DNA from: Kaistia terrae
GTDB lineage: Bacteria > Pseudomonadota > Alphaproteobacteria > Rhizobiales > Kaistiaceae
DNA length: 64,000 nt
NCBI RefSeq assembly: GCF_026344005.1
Contig: NZ_JAPKNH010000011.1
Span: forward strand, 83,858 to 147,857
Reading direction: 5' to 3'
Below, piece after piece: positions 30,545 to 42,824 of this stretch. Every line of letters begins with the position of its first letter. Position 1 is the first letter of the stretch. The position numbers and the translations under genes were made by a program. Below the pieces are notes generated by a model. That model was not told where the DNA came from. It was given only the letters and a program-made list of their open reading frames with translations, and made no database searches.

Positions 30545-33523
30545 TCAGGAAAGCGCGTCGTCGAGGAAGGCGTTCAGCTGAGCCAGATGCTTGGACATCA
30601 GGCCTGTCGCCGTCGCTGCCGATGCCGGACGACCGACATAGCGGGCGCGGTTCGACTTGCCGGCGACCTGACCGAGCACCCATTCCAGATAGGGCTCGAC
30701 GTGAGCCCAGGAACCCTGGTTCTTCGGCTCTTCCTGGCACCAGACGATCTCGGCGTTCTTGAAGCGGCCGAGCTCCTGGACCAGAGCCTTGAGCGGGAAC
30801 GGATACAGCTGCTCGACACGCAACAGATACACATCGTTGATGCCGCGCTTCTCGCGCTCCTCGTAGAGGTCGTAATAGACCTTGCCCGAGGTGAGCACGA
30901 CGCGACGGATGCGCTCGTCGGGAACGAGCTTGATCGGCTCGTCCTTCAGGAATTCCGCATCGTCCCACAGCAGGCGGTGGAACGATGAATCCGGACCCAG
31001 CTGGTCGAGCGTCGACACGGCGCGCTTGTGGCGCAGCAGCGACTTCGGCGTCATCAGGATCAGCGGCTTGCGGATGTCGCGCTTCAGCTGCCGGCGCAGG
31101 ATGTGGTAATAGTTAGCCGGCGTCGTGACGTTGGCGACCTGCATGTTGTCTTCCGCGCACATCTGCAGGAAGCGCTCGAGACGGGCGGAGGAATGCTCCG
31201 GACCCTGGCCCTCATAGCCATGCGGCAGCAGGCAGACGAGGCCCGACATGCGCAGCCACTTGCGCTCACCCGACGAGATGAACTGGTCGAACACCACCTG
31301 GGCGCCGTTGGCGAAATCGCCGAACTGGGCTTCCCAGAGCGTCAGCGCGTTCGGCTCCGACAGCGAATAGCCGTACTCGAAACCGAGCACCGCTTCTTCC
31401 GAGAGCATCGAGTTGATGACCTCGTAGCGGGCCTGGCCCTCGCGGAGATTGTTGAGCGGGATGAAGCGCTCCTCGTTCTCCTGGTCGTAGAGCACGGAAT
31501 GGCGCTGCGAGAACGTGCCGCGCTCGACATCCTGACCCGACAGGCGGATCGGGTTGCCGTCATTGGCGAGCGTCGCGAAGGCAAGCGCCTCGGCGGTGGC
31601 CCAATCAATGCCGACGCCCGTCTCGATCGCCTTCTTGCGATTGTCGAGGAAGCGCTGGACGGTGCGGTGGACGTGGAAGTCCGCCGGCACGTCGGTCAGC
31701 TTGGCGCCGAGCGCCTTCAGCGTGTCGATCTCGACGCCGGTCTTGCCGCGACGCGGCTCGTCATCGGCGGCAGCAGCCTTGAGGCCGGCCCACGCGCCGT
31801 CGAGCCAATCGGCCTTGTTCGGCTTGTAGGACTGGCCCGCCTCGAACTCGACCTCAAGCCGCGAACGCCAGGCAGCCTTGGCTGCCTCGACTTCCTCGGA
31901 CGTGACCAGGCCCTCGGCGATCAGCTTCGTCGAATAGATCTCGACGATGGCAGGATGGCTGCGGATGTTCTTGTACATCAACGGCTGGGTGAAGCCCGGC
32001 TCGTCGCCTTCGTTGTGACCGAAGCGGCGATAGCAGAACATGTCGATGACGACAGGCTTGTGGAACTTCTGGCGGAACTCGATCGCGATCTTGGCAGCGA
32101 AGACCACCGCTTCCGGATCATCGCCGTTCACGTGGAAGATCGGCGCCTCGATCATCTTGGCGACGTCGGACGGATACGGCGAAGAGCGCGAGAAGCGCGG
32201 ATTCGTCGTGAAGCCGATCTGGTTGTTGACGATGAAGTGGATGGAGCCGCCGGTGCGGTGTCCCTTCAGGCCCGACAGACCAAAGCACTCCGCCACGACG
32301 CCCTGGCCGGCAAAGGCCGCATCGCCGTGCAGCAACAGCGGCAGCGTGCCGGTGCGGACGTAATCCTTGTGGATGTCCTGCTTGGCGCGGGCCTTGCCGA
32401 GCACGACGGGATCGACGATCTCGAGATGCGACGGGTTGGCGGTCAGCGACAGGTGGACCTTGTTGCCGTCGAACTCGCGGTCCGAGGAAGCACCCAGATG
32501 GTACTTCACGTCGCCCGAGCCTTCGACGTCGTCGGGGGCGTAGGAGCCGCCCTTGAACTCGTGGAACAGCGCGCGGTGCGGCTTGGCCATCACCTGCGTC
32601 AGCACGTTCAAACGGCCGCGATGCGACATGCCGACGACGATCTCGTGCACGCCGAGCGTACCGCCGCGCTTGATGATCTGCTCGAGCGCCGGGATCAGCC
32701 CCTCGGCGCCGTCAAGGCCGAAGCGCTTGGTGCCGGTGAACTTGACGTCGAGGAACTTCTCGAAGCCCTCGGCCTCGATCAGCTTGTTGAGGATCGCCTT
32801 CTTGCCTTCCGGCGTGAAAGCGATGGTCTTGTCCGGGCCTTCGATGCGCTCCTGGATCCAGGCCTTCTCGACCGGATCGGAGATGTGCATGAACTCGACG
32901 CCGAGCGTCGAGCAATAGGTGCGCTTCAGGATCTCCAGCATCTCGGGGATGGTGGCGAATTCGAGCCCGAGAACGTTGTCGATGAAGATCTTGCGGCTGT
33001 AGTCGGCCTCGGTGAAGCCATAGGAGGAGGGATGAAGCTCCTCATGGTCGCCGGCGGTCGCGATGTGCAGCGGGTCGAGGTCGGCATGCAGATGGCCGCG
33101 CATGCGATAGGCGCGGATCATCATGATGGCGCGGACCGAATCACGCGCCGCCTGCTGGATCGCAGCCTCGGACAGCACGGGAGCCGCCTGGCCATTCGGC
33201 GCAACCGCCGGAGCCTGGGCCGCCTTCGCCTTCAGCTTGTCCGTGACCGTCTTCTCGATCTGTCCCCAATTGCCGTCCATGGCCGAGACAAGCTCGCCAT
33301 TGGCGTGGAGAGGCCAGTCGGCGCGCTTCCAGGGCGCACCGCGAGCCTCGGCCACGACGGCCTTCGGGTCATCCTTGAGCGCTGAAAAGAACGTCTGCCA
33401 CTCCGGATCGACCGAAGCGGAATCGTTCTGATAGCGGGCGTACAAATCCTCGATATAGGCGGCGTTGCCACCATACAGGAAGGATGAGGTCGCAAAGGCC
33501 GCGTTGGCTTGCTCGCGTGACAT
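30545..33523 (-). CDS. sucA: 2-oxoglutarate dehydrogenase E1
   Basis: Thiamin diphosphate-dependent decarboxylase of the complex; 992 residues. The N-terminus (ANAAFATSSFLYGGNAAYIEDLYARY) is the E2-interaction tail found in this family; the ThDP site includes GDAAFAGQGVVAE and NNQIGFTT, and the transketolase-like domain has SQRHSVLYDQE and LLPHGYEGQGPEHSS. The ATG at 33523 is the only good start although its ribosome-binding site is weak (an AGGAGAGAGGGG run lies about 20 bases upstream). A strong terminator-like hairpin separates it from sucD. Confidence 0.97.
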   Translation of the reverse strand: MSREQANAAFATSSFLYGGNAAYIEDLYARYQNDSASVDPEWQTFFSALKDDPKAVVAEARGAPWKRADWPLHANGELVSAMDGNWGQIEKTVTDKLKAKAAQAPAVAPNGQAAPVLSEAAIQQAARDSVRAIMMIRAYRMRGHLHADLDPLHIATAGDHEELHPSSYGFTEADYSRKIFIDNVLGLEFATIPEMLEILKRTYCSTLGVEFMHISDPVEKAWIQERIEGPDKTIAFTPEGKKAILNKLIEAEGFEKFLDVKFTGTKRFGLDGAEGLIPALEQIIKRGGTLGVHEIVVGMSHRGRLNVLTQVMAKPHRALFHEFKGGSYAPDDVEGSGDVKYHLGASSDREFDGNKVHLSLTANPSHLEIVDPVVLGKARAKQDIHKDYVRTGTLPLLLHGDAAFAGQGVVAECFGLSGLKGHRTGGSIHFIVNNQIGFTTNPRFSRSSPYPSDVAKMIEAPIFHVNGDDPEAVVFAAKIAIEFRQKFHKPVVIDMFCYRRFGHNEGDEPGFTQPLMYKNIRSHPAIVEIYSTKLIAEGLVTSEEVEAAKAAWRSRLEVEFEAGQSYKPNKADWLDGAWAGLKAAAADDEPRRGKTGVEIDTLKALGAKLTDVPADFHVHRTVQRFLDNRKKAIETGVGIDWATAEALAFATLANDGNPIRLSGQDVERGTFSQRHSVLYDQENEERFIPLNNLREGQARYEVINSMLSEEAVLGFEYGYSLSEPNALTLWEAQFGDFANGAQVVFDQFISSGERKWLRMSGLVCLLPHGYEGQGPEHSSARLERFLQMCAEDNMQVANVTTPANYYHILRRQLKRDIRKPLILMTPKSLLRHKRAVSTLDQLGPDSSFHRLLWDDAEFLKDEPIKLVPDERIRRVVLTSGKVYYDLYEEREKRGINDVYLLRVEQLYPFPLKALVQELGRFKNAEIVWCQEEPKNQGSWAHVEPYLEWVLGQVAGKSNRARYVGRPASAATATGLMSKHLAQLNAFLDDALS

Positions 33524-33587
33524 GTGCTGGTCGAGGAGCGCCGCCCCTCTCTCCTCTAACGCGCGGCCATGCGCCGCGCTCTTGTTG

Positions 33588-33620
33588 AAAAACCGACATT
33601 CCGGCACTCGGAATGTCGGT
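33588..33620 (-). terminator. Intrinsic terminator between sucD and sucA
   Basis: Perfect 11-bp stem ACCGACATTCC/GGAATGTCGGT with a 7-base loop, followed on the coding strand by TTTTTC, 9 bases after the sucD stop. It should end or attenuate the mdh-sucC-sucD transcript before sucA. Confidence 0.85.
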
Positions 33621-33628
33621 CTTGTGTC

Positions 33629-34513
33629 TTAGCCCTTCAAGACCTCAACCAAGGTCTTTCCAAGGCGCGCCGGCGACGGCGACACCCGGATACCCGCGGC
33701 TTCCATCGCCGCGATCTTGTCTTCCGCGCCGCCCTTGCCGCCGGAGATGATCGCACCGGCATGGCCCATGCGACGTCCCGGAGGCGCCGTGCGGCCGGCG
33801 ATGAAGCCAACCATCGGCTTCTTGCGGCCGCGCTTGGCTTCATCAGCCAGGAACTGCGCTGCTTCTTCCTCGGCCGAACCGCCGATTTCACCGATCATGA
33901 CGATCGACGTGGTCTCATCATCGGCCAGGAACATTTCCAAAATGTCGATGAACTCGGTGCCCTTGACCGGATCGCCGCCGATGCCGACGGCCGTGGTCTG
34001 GCCGAGGCCTTCCTGGGTCGTCTGGTAAACGGCTTCATAGGTCAGCGTGCCGGAGCGCGAGACGATGCCGACCGAGCCCTTCTTGAAGATGTTGGCCGGC
34101 ATGATGCCGATCTTCGAGGCGTCGGCGGTGACGATGCCGGGGCAGTTCGGGCCGATCAGGCGCGACTTGGAGCCGGACAGCGAACGCTTGACGCGCACCA
34201 TGTCGAGCACCGGGATGCCTTCGGTGATGCAGACGATCAGCGGGATTTCCGCGTCGATCGCTTCGCAGATCGCATCGGCGGCGCCGGGCGGCGGCACGTA
34301 GATGACGGAAGCATCGGCGCCGGTGGCGTCGCGGGCTTCAGCCACGGTGTCGAATACCGGCAGGCCGAGATGGGTCTGGCCGCCCTTGCCGGGCGAGGTG
34401 CCGCCAACGACCTTGGTGCCGTAAGCGAGCGCCTGCTCCGAATGGAACGTGCCGTTCTTGCCGGTGAAGCCCTGGGTGATGAGCTTGGTGTTCTTGTCGA
34501 TCAGGATGGACAT
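33629..34513 (-). CDS. sucD: Succinyl-CoA synthetase alpha subunit
   Basis: Binds CoA and carries the phosphohistidine of succinyl-CoA synthetase. The 294 residues show the CoA-binding [35 protein letters not shown] and the active-site His in RRMGHAGAI. The ATG at 34513 overlaps the sucC stop by one base (TGATG), so the pair is translationally coupled. Confidence 0.97.
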   Translation of the reverse strand: MSILIDKNTKLITQGFTGKNGTFHSEQALAYGTKVVGGTSPGKGGQTHLGLPVFDTVAEARDATGADASVIYVPPPGAADAICEAIDAEIPLIVCITEGIPVLDMVRVKRSLSGSKSRLIGPNCPGIVTADASKIGIMPANIFKKGSVGIVSRSGTLTYEAVYQTTQEGLGQTTAVGIGGDPVKGTEFIDILEMFLADDETTSIVMIGEIGGSAEEEAAQFLADEAKRGRKKPMVGFIAGRTAPPGRRMGHAGAIISGGKGGAEDKIAAMEAAGIRVSPSPARLGKTLVEVLKG

Positions 34514-35712
34514 CAGACGGCTTCCTTCACGGCCTTGACGATCTTCTGCGCGGCATCGTCGAGATCGTCGGCGGGGATTACGTTCAGGCCGCTCTCGCGG
34601 ATGATCTGCTTGCCGAGTTCGACGTTGGTGCCTTCGAGACGCACGACCAGCGGAACCGTGAGGCCGACCGTCTTCACCGCGGCGATGACGCCGCGTGCGA
34701 TGACGTCGCACTTCATGATGCCACCGAAGATGTTGACGAGAATGCCCTTCACCTTCGGATCGGAGGTGATGATCTTGAAGGCTGCCGTCACCTTCTCTTC
34801 CGAAGCGCCGCCGCCGACATCCAGGAAGTTCGCCGGGCTTTCGCCGTAGAGCTGGATGATGTCGAGCGTCGCCATGGCGAGACCGGCGCCGTTGACCATG
34901 CAGCCGATCGAGCCATCGAGCGCGATGTAGGCGAGGTCATACTTGGACGCTTCGATTTCCTTGGCGTCTTCCTCGGTCTCGTCGCGCAGCGCCAGCATGG
35001 CCGGCTGGCGGTAGAGCGAGTTGGAGTCGAACGACACCTTGGCGTCGAGGACCTTGAGGTTGCCGTCCTTGGTGACGATCAGAGGATTGACCTCGAGCAT
35101 CTCCATGTCCTTGGCGACGAAGGCCGTATAGAGCTTCGTCACGACATCGGTCGCCTGCTTGGCGAGCGCGCCGGAAAGGCCGAGCGCCTTGGCAACGGTG
35201 AGGCCGTGATGCGGCATGATGCCGGTCGCGGGATCGACCGAGAAGGACTTGATCTTCTCAGGCGTCGAATGGGCGACTTCCTCGATGTCCATGCCGCCTT
35301 CGGTCGAAACGACGAAGGAGATGCGGGCGGTCTCGCGGTCGACCAGGATCGAGAGGTAGAATTCCTTCTCGATGTCCGAGCCGTCCTCGATGTAGAGGCG
35401 GTTGACCTGCTTGCCGGCCGGGCCGGTCTGGATCGTGACCAGCGTGTTGCCGAGCATCTGCTCCGCGAACGCCTTCACTTCTTCGATCGACTTGGCGAGG
35501 CGGACACCGCCCTTTTCGCCGGCAGCCGCTTCGTTGAACTTGCCCTTGCCGCGTCCGCCGGCATGGATCTGCGACTTGACGACCCAAAGCGGACCGCCAA
35601 GTTCCTTGGCCGCGGCTTCAGCCTCGGCTGCCGAGAAGATTGCGACGCCGCGCGAAACCGGGGCGCCGAATTCCTTCAGCACCGCCTTCGCCTGATATTC
35701 GTGAATGTTCAT
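34513..35712 (-). CDS. sucC: Succinyl-CoA synthetase beta subunit
   Basis: ATP-grasp subunit that gives nucleotide and succinate specificity. The 399-residue protein starts [16 protein letters not shown] and includes [26 protein letters not shown], and [12 protein letters not shown] then [11 protein letters not shown]. It lies 87 bases after mdh; a perfect 9-bp hairpin CCGGGTCCC/GGGACCCGG (35749-35777) in that gap lacks a T tract. Confidence 0.97.
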   Translation of the reverse strand: MNIHEYQAKAVLKEFGAPVSRGVAIFSAAEAEAAAKELGGPLWVVKSQIHAGGRGKGKFNEAAAGEKGGVRLAKSIEEVKAFAEQMLGNTLVTIQTGPAGKQVNRLYIEDGSDIEKEFYLSILVDRETARISFVVSTEGGMDIEEVAHSTPEKIKSFSVDPATGIMPHHGLTVAKALGLSGALAKQATDVVTKLYTAFVAKDMEMLEVNPLIVTKDGNLKVLDAKVSFDSNSLYRQPAMLALRDETEEDAKEIEASKYDLAYIALDGSIGCMVNGAGLAMATLDIIQLYGESPANFLDVGGGASEEKVTAAFKIITSDPKVKGILVNIFGGIMKCDVIARGVIAAVKTVGLTVPLVVRLEGTNVELGKQIIRESGLNVIPADDLDDAAQKIVKAVKEAV

Positions 35713-35799
35713 CGATGACGTTCCGCCTTTGGGGATCGTTGTCTAGGTCCGGGTCCCGGACGTGGCGCGGGACCCGGTATTATTGCAGGGCTCGGCCGA

Positions 35800-38089
<2,290 letters not shown>

Positions 38090-38140
38090 CGAATAACCCC
38101 TACCCGTCCCTATTCCGCGCAGCCGAAACCGCTTGGCGTA

Positions 38141-38716
38141 TCAGCGATAGAAGGAAACCGCCGCGCCGCCATTGATCTGGCCGTTGAACTGCGTCTTGCC
38201 GGTCGAGGAGAGGCTCGCAACCGAAACGCCATTGGCGCCGGCCAGAACCACCTGCGAACCGTTGAGGCTCCAGGCCGAGATCGACTTCAGCGTCGGAGAC
38301 TGGCAGCCGCGCGTCGAGGCGCGGTAACCGCCGGTCCAGCTCGTCAGCGTCATGAACAGCTGGCAGCTCTCGCCGCCGGACTGGAGCGTCCAACCGCCGA
38401 GCAGATCGGTGCGGCCGATCTCTGCGCCGGAAGCCGTCGAGACGGGCGGCGGCGTGGTCGGCGCAGCGTTGATGGGGGTGGCACCCGGCATCGCGCCATC
38501 CGTGATCGGCGGCGGCGTCTGGGCATTCGGATCCATCGGCGGCGGCGCCAGAGCGTTGCGCGTCACCGGCGCGGAAGCGACCGGCGGCAGCGTATCGCTG
38601 ACCACGGGCTTCGGCTGTTCCATCGGACCGAGGCCGATGGCCCCGAACGAGCCGCAGCCGCTCAAGGCGGCCGCCAGCGTGGCGACCAAGCCGATCGGCG
38701 CGAGACGTCGGAACAT
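38141..38716 (-). CDS. Outer-membrane lipoprotein, Omp19-like (AprI/Inh protease-inhibitor domain)
   Basis: A 191-residue lipoprotein. The ATG at 38716 has GGAGA five bases upstream and gives a signal peptide with lipobox LSGC (lipidated Cys21). A Pro/Ala-rich linker (about 30-105) leads to a C-terminal domain of about 85 residues (LLGGWTLQSGGESCQLFM, GYRASTRGC, SAWSLNGSQVVLAGANG, SLSSTGKTQFNGQINGGAAV) that matches the AprI/Inh metalloprotease-inhibitor fold and, region by region, Brucella Omp19, including the paired cysteines. By family it should sit at the outer membrane and inhibit proteases; that activity is inferred. Confidence 0.82.
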   Translation of the reverse strand: MFRRLAPIGLVATLAAALSGCGSFGAIGLGPMEQPKPVVSDTLPPVASAPVTRNALAPPPMDPNAQTPPPITDGAMPGATPINAAPTTPPPVSTASGAEIGRTDLLGGWTLQSGGESCQLFMTLTSWTGGYRASTRGCQSPTLKSISAWSLNGSQVVLAGANGVSVASLSSTGKTQFNGQINGGAAVSFYR

Positions 38717-38972
38717 GAAATTCTCCATCATCGAAATCCTCGTTGCCGCACCATGCGCGCACAATCGAGCCGCTTTGAGGCAAGCGAGAATACGGTCATC
38801 ACCCCAGCCAACACGTCCACCGTCGCGCACGTTGCGCGAACCGGACCGTCGAGACGAGAAGAATGATGGGAAATCACACGAAATTCCGCAGCCTGTCTGA
38901 CTTTGCGCAATACGGCATAACGCCAGTTACGACAAGTCTCGTCAGGACACGCCCGCGCAAGAAAACGACCGA

Positions 38973-39362
38973 CTATTCGGGTCGATGGCACACGGCCTCG
39001 ATGTTGTGGCCGTCAGGATCGAGCACGAAGGCGGCGTAGTAGCCCGGATGATAGTGGGGACGGATGCCGGGCCCGCCATTGTCGGTACCGCCGGCGGCCA
39101 GAGCCGCGGCATGGAACGCATCGACGGCGGCGCGGTTTTCGGCGGCAAGCGCGATATGGACATGCGGCGTCGTCTTCTCGCCGCCGGAAAGCCAAAGCTC
39201 CGGCTTGGCCGCGCCATAGCCGACGACGTCGCCATAGCCGGTCAGCTCGCCCGGAACCCGCATGAGTTCCTTGACGCCGAGCGGCGCCAGCGCCGCACTA
39301 TAAAAGGCCAGCGAGCGGTCCAGCTCGCTGACCGTGATGCCGATATGATCCAGAACGCCCAT
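38973..39362 (-). CDS. VOC (glyoxalase/bleomycin-resistance) family protein
   Basis: A 129-residue metalloenzyme-fold protein: MGVLDHIGITVSELDRSLAFY at the start, KTTPHVHIALAAENRAAVDAFHAAAL in the middle and YYAAFVLDPDGHNIEAVCH at the end, giving the His/His/Glu metal ligands of this superfamily. The reaction cannot be assigned. It stands alone between the Omp19-like gene and the small helix-turn-helix gene. Confidence 0.87.
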   Translation of the reverse strand: MGVLDHIGITVSELDRSLAFYSAALAPLGVKELMRVPGELTGYGDVVGYGAAKPELWLSGGEKTTPHVHIALAAENRAAVDAFHAAALAAGGTDNGGPGIRPHYHPGYYAAFVLDPDGHNIEAVCHRPE

Positions 39363-39451
39363 TCGCCCCTCCAGCCGTCTCGCCTCTGCCACGCAGACCC
39401 GCGCAGCAGGGAAACCCGGCGCCGGGGCGGCGTCAAGTTTCTCTGAAAACC

Positions 39452-39637
39452 TCAGGGCGTCATCGGCTCGATATCGAGCGCCAGGCCGAGTTCGGCCGCC
39501 TTGCGGCGCACCTCTTCCTCGGGCCGGTGCATGGCCGTGGCGATGATGTCGGCCGGAACATGCTCGACCGCCAGTTCGCGCAGGCGATCGATCGCCTCGA
39601 TCGTCCAGGACTTCTCTAGATCTTCTTTGATGGTCAT
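39452..39637 (-). CDS. Small helix-turn-helix-like protein
   Basis: A 61-residue protein. The ATG at 39637 has GGAGA seven bases upstream; an ATG at 39649 lacks a site. The sequence EAIDRLRELAVEHVPADIIATAMHRPEEEVRRKAAELGLAL fits the short alphaproteobacterial helix-turn-helix pattern of IAxxLxRxxxxVRxKAxxLGL, so DNA binding is possible but unproven. It lies downstream of the sdh operon, beyond its terminator. Confidence 0.65.
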   Translation of the reverse strand: MTIKEDLEKSWTIEAIDRLRELAVEHVPADIIATAMHRPEEEVRRKAAELGLALDIEPMTP

Positions 39638-39679
39638 GGTCGTCTCCATCCGAAAACCGATCGGTCCGAGCCAAACGAA

Positions 39680-39706
39680 AACGGCGCGGAAAAGTTCCGC
39701 GCCGTT
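39680..39706 (-). terminator. Intrinsic terminator of the sdh operon
   Basis: Perfect 12-bp stem AACGGCGCGGAA/TTCCGCGCCGTT, loop of 3, followed on the coding strand by TTTTCGTTT, 29 bases after the sdhB stop. Confidence 0.85.
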
Positions 39707-39735
39707 GCATCAAAATTCGGGTCACCGCGGAGAAA

Positions 39736-40515
39736 TCAGACGCGGCGCTCGACCATCATCTTCTTGATCTCAGCGATCGCCTTGGCCGGATTGAGGCCCT
39801 TCGGGCAGGTCTGCGCGCAGTTCATGATGGTGTGGCAGCGATAGAGGCGGAAGGGATCTTCCAGATTGTCCAGACGCTCGCCGGTCGCCTCGTCGCGGCT
39901 GTCGATCAGCCAGCGATAGGCCTGCAGCAGAACGGCCGGGCCGAGGTAGCGGTCGCCGTTCCACCAGTAGCTCGGGCACGAAGTCGAGCAGCAGGCGCAC
40001 AGGATGCATTCATACAGGCCGTCGAGCTTTTCGCGGTCGGCATGGCTCTGCAGCCATTCCTTCTGCGGCTCCGGCGTCGCCGTCTTGAGCCAGGGCTCGA
40101 TCGAACGGTGCTGGGCGTAGAAATGGGTCAGGTCCGGGATCAGGTCCTTGACCACTTCCATGTGTGGGAGCGGATAGATCGCGACCGGGCCCTTCACATC
40201 GTCGATGCCCTTGGTGCAGGCGAGCGTGTTCGAGCCGTCGATGTTCATCGCGCACGAGCCGCAAATGCCTTCGCGGCAGGAGCGGCGGAAGGTCAGCGTC
40301 GGGTCGATCTCGTTCTTGATCTTGATCAGCGCGTCGAGAACCATCGGCCCGCAATCGTCGAGATCGAGGAAGTAGGTGTCGACATGCGGGTTCTTGCCGT
40401 CGTCCGGGCTCCAGCGATAGACGCGGAACTCCCGGACATTGTTGGCCCCAGCCGGCCGGTCCCAGACCTTGCCTTCTGTAAGCTTCGAGTTCTTCGGGAG
40501 GGTCAGCTGGACCAT
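39736..40515 (-). CDS. sdhB: Succinate dehydrogenase iron-sulfur subunit
   Basis: Electron-transfer subunit of complex II; 259 residues. The [2Fe-2S] cysteines are in [24 protein letters not shown], and the [4Fe-4S] and [3Fe-4S] cysteines in [16 protein letters not shown] and [17 protein letters not shown]. Last gene of the operon sdhC-sdhD-sdhA-(DUF3052)-sdhB. Confidence 0.97.
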   Translation of the reverse strand: MVQLTLPKNSKLTEGKVWDRPAGANNVREFRVYRWSPDDGKNPHVDTYFLDLDDCGPMVLDALIKIKNEIDPTLTFRRSCREGICGSCAMNIDGSNTLACTKGIDDVKGPVAIYPLPHMEVVKDLIPDLTHFYAQHRSIEPWLKTATPEPQKEWLQSHADREKLDGLYECILCACCSTSCPSYWWNGDRYLGPAVLLQAYRWLIDSRDEATGERLDNLEDPFRLYRCHTIMNCAQTCPKGLNPAKAIAEIKKMMVERRV

Positions 40516-40543
40516 GGTAAGCGTCCTCGGGCGTAAATTTCGT

Positions 40544-40993
40544 TCAGCGACGGTCCTTGCGGACCATGAGTTTCAAACCGGACCAGGTAGCGTCGATCGC
40601 CGCGACCTTGATGTCGACGAGATCGAGCTTGAGCGCCGCATCGCGGACGACATCCTCGGTCACGTCGCTTGCAACCTTCGAGGCCTTCTTCGGCCAGGAA
40701 ACCCAGATCATGCCGTCGCGCCGGATGGCATTTTGGAGCCGCACAAGATCGCGTTCGACCTCGGCGCGGCTCTTCGTAAACGCATGGATCGCGTCGAGCG
40801 CAGGATCGGAACCGAGCGGCGAAGCCCAATCGTCCGTGCGCAAAACCGCATCGAAGGCCACGCTGTCGGCCAGAGCTTCCAACTCGGCCGGCAGCGCCAC
40901 GAACGCCACCGCCATGCCATCCTTGAAGCCGAGCTTTTCGGGAAGCGAACGCCCCGAAGTGCCGGACGAAGAAGACGTGGCGGCGGACATCAT
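40544..40993 (-). CDS. DUF3052-like protein within the sdh operon
   Basis: A 149-residue protein of unknown function. [79 protein letters not shown] and [12 protein letters not shown] match the DUF3052 pattern. No catalytic motif or membrane segment is seen. It starts 6 bases after sdhA and ends 28 bases before sdhB on the same strand, so it is certainly co-transcribed with complex II; a role in SDH assembly or control is only a guess from position. The start may be either of two adjacent ATGs (40993 or 40990); AAGGG lies upstream. Confidence 0.8.
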   Translation of the reverse strand: MMSAATSSSSGTSGRSLPEKLGFKDGMAVAFVALPAELEALADSVAFDAVLRTDDWASPLGSDPALDAIHAFTKSRAEVERDLVRLQNAIRRDGMIWVSWPKKASKVASDVTEDVVRDAALKLDLVDIKVAAIDATWSGLKLMVRKDRR

Positions 40994-40999
40994 GCGCCC

Positions 41000-42820
41000 T
41001 TAGTAAACGCGAGCCTTGGGCTCGATATAGGCGATGTCGTTCGACATCGTGTAGGTGTGCACCGGCCGGTCGTCGAGCTTCACCGTCTTGGCGTCGGCGT
41101 CGATGTAGGCGAGCGAGTGCTTCATCCAGTTGACGTCGTCGCGAGCCGAATAATCCTCGCGAGCATGGGCGCCGCGCGATTCCTTGCGGGCTTGCGCCGA
41201 GTCCATGGTGACCACTGCCTGGACGATCAGATTCTCGAATTCGAGCGTCTCGACCAGATCCGAGTTCCAGACCAGCGAACGGTCGGTGACCTTGATGTCA
41301 TCCGAACCCTTCCAGACCTGGTGGATCAGCTCATGGCCCTCGTCGAGCACTTCGCCGGTGCGGAACACGGCGCAGTTCGACTGCATGACCTTCTGCATGT
41401 TGAGCCGCATCTCGGCCGTCGAGGTCGAGCCATTGGCAAAGCGCAGGCGGTCGAGTCGGGCGATCGAGTCCTCGCCGGCATTCTTGGCGAGTTCCTTCTG
41501 CGGCTGGCTCGGCTGCACCGTCTCGATGCAGCGCAGCGCCGCCGCGCGGCCGAACACGACGAGATCGGTGAGCGAGTTCGAGCCGAGGCGGTTGGCGCCA
41601 TGCACGGAAACGCAGGCCGCCTCGCCCACGGCCATCAGGCCGGGAACGATGGTGTCCGGGTCGCCGCCGACCTTGTTCAGCACTTCGCCGTGATAGTTCG
41701 TCGGGATGCCGCCCATGTTGTAGTGGACGGTCGGCAGGACCGGGATCGGCTCCTTGGTCAAGTCGACGCCGGCGAAGATCTTGGCACTCTCGGAGATGCC
41801 GGGCAGCCGCTCATGCAGCAGCGCCGGATCGAGATGGTCGAGGTGAAGGTGGATATGATCCTTCGCCTTGCCGACGCCGCGGCCTTCGCGAATTTCCATG
41901 GTCATGGCGCGCGAAACGACGTCGCGCGAGGCCAGGTCCTTGGCGGAGGGGGCATAGCGCTCCATGAAGCGCTCGCCTTCCGAATTGGTCAGGTAACCGC
42001 CCTCGCCGCGCGCACCCTCGGTGATCAGGCAGCCCGCGCCATAGATGCCGGTCGGGTGGAACTGCACGAATTCCATGTCCTGCAGGGGCAGGCCGGCGCG
42101 CAGAACCATGCCGCCGCCGTCGCCGGTGCAGGTATGGGCCGAGGTGGCGGAGAAGTAGGCGCGGCCATAACCGCCGGTGGCGAGAATGGTCTTGGTCGAA
42201 CGGAAGCGGTGCAGCGAGCCGTCTTCGAGGCATAGCGCCACGACGCCGCGGCATTCGCCGTCTTCCATGATCAGGTCGATGGCGAAGTATTCGATGAAGA
42301 ACTCGGCCGAATGGCGCAGAGACTGGCCATAGAGCGTGTGCAGGATGGCGTGGCCGGTGCGGTCGGCGGCGGCGCAGGTGCGCTGCGCGATGCCCTTGCC
42401 GAAATTCGTCGTCATGCCGCCGAACGGGCGCTGGTAGATCTTGCCCTCTTCGGTGCGCGAGAACGGCACGCCGAAATGCTCGAGCTCATAGACGGCGGCC
42501 GGCGCGTTGCGCACCAGATATTCGATCGCGTCCTGGTCGCCCAGCCAGTCCGACCCCTTGACGGTGTCGTACATGTGGAAGCGCCAATCATCCTCGCCCA
42601 TGTTGCCGAGGGCTGCCGAAATGCCGCCCTGCGCCGCAACCGTATGCGAGCGGGTCGGGAACACCTTGGTGATGCAGGCGGTCTTCAGGCCGGCCTCGCT
42701 GGCGCCGAGCGTGGCGCGCAGACCCGCGCCGCCGGCGCCGACGACAACGACGTCGAAGGTGTGGTCGATGAAGGGATAGGCGCGGCCGTTGATGGACGCG
42801 CTGGCGTTGGCTTCAGCCAT
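41000..42820 (-). CDS. sdhA: Succinate dehydrogenase flavoprotein subunit
   Basis: Catalytic FAD subunit of complex II; 606 residues. FAD-binding [17 protein letters not shown], the His-flavin attachment region [17 protein letters not shown], and the active-site and FAD stretches [21 protein letters not shown] and [18 protein letters not shown] are all present. It starts 4 bases after sdhD. Confidence 0.97.
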   Translation of the reverse strand: MAEANASASINGRAYPFIDHTFDVVVVGAGGAGLRATLGASEAGLKTACITKVFPTRSHTVAAQGGISAALGNMGEDDWRFHMYDTVKGSDWLGDQDAIEYLVRNAPAAVYELEHFGVPFSRTEEGKIYQRPFGGMTTNFGKGIAQRTCAAADRTGHAILHTLYGQSLRHSAEFFIEYFAIDLIMEDGECRGVVALCLEDGSLHRFRSTKTILATGGYGRAYFSATSAHTCTGDGGGMVLRAGLPLQDMEFVQFHPTGIYGAGCLITEGARGEGGYLTNSEGERFMERYAPSAKDLASRDVVSRAMTMEIREGRGVGKAKDHIHLHLDHLDPALLHERLPGISESAKIFAGVDLTKEPIPVLPTVHYNMGGIPTNYHGEVLNKVGGDPDTIVPGLMAVGEAACVSVHGANRLGSNSLTDLVVFGRAAALRCIETVQPSQPQKELAKNAGEDSIARLDRLRFANGSTSTAEMRLNMQKVMQSNCAVFRTGEVLDEGHELIHQVWKGSDDIKVTDRSLVWNSDLVETLEFENLIVQAVVTMDSAQARKESRGAHAREDYSARDDVNWMKHSLAYIDADAKTVKLDDRPVHTYTMSNDIAYIEPKARVY

Positions 42821-42824
42821 GGCT

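Noticed and set aside
35749..35777. Hairpin between mdh and sucC as a terminator
   Set aside because: The stem is perfect but no T tract follows on the coding strand, so it is kept only as an intercistronic hairpin.
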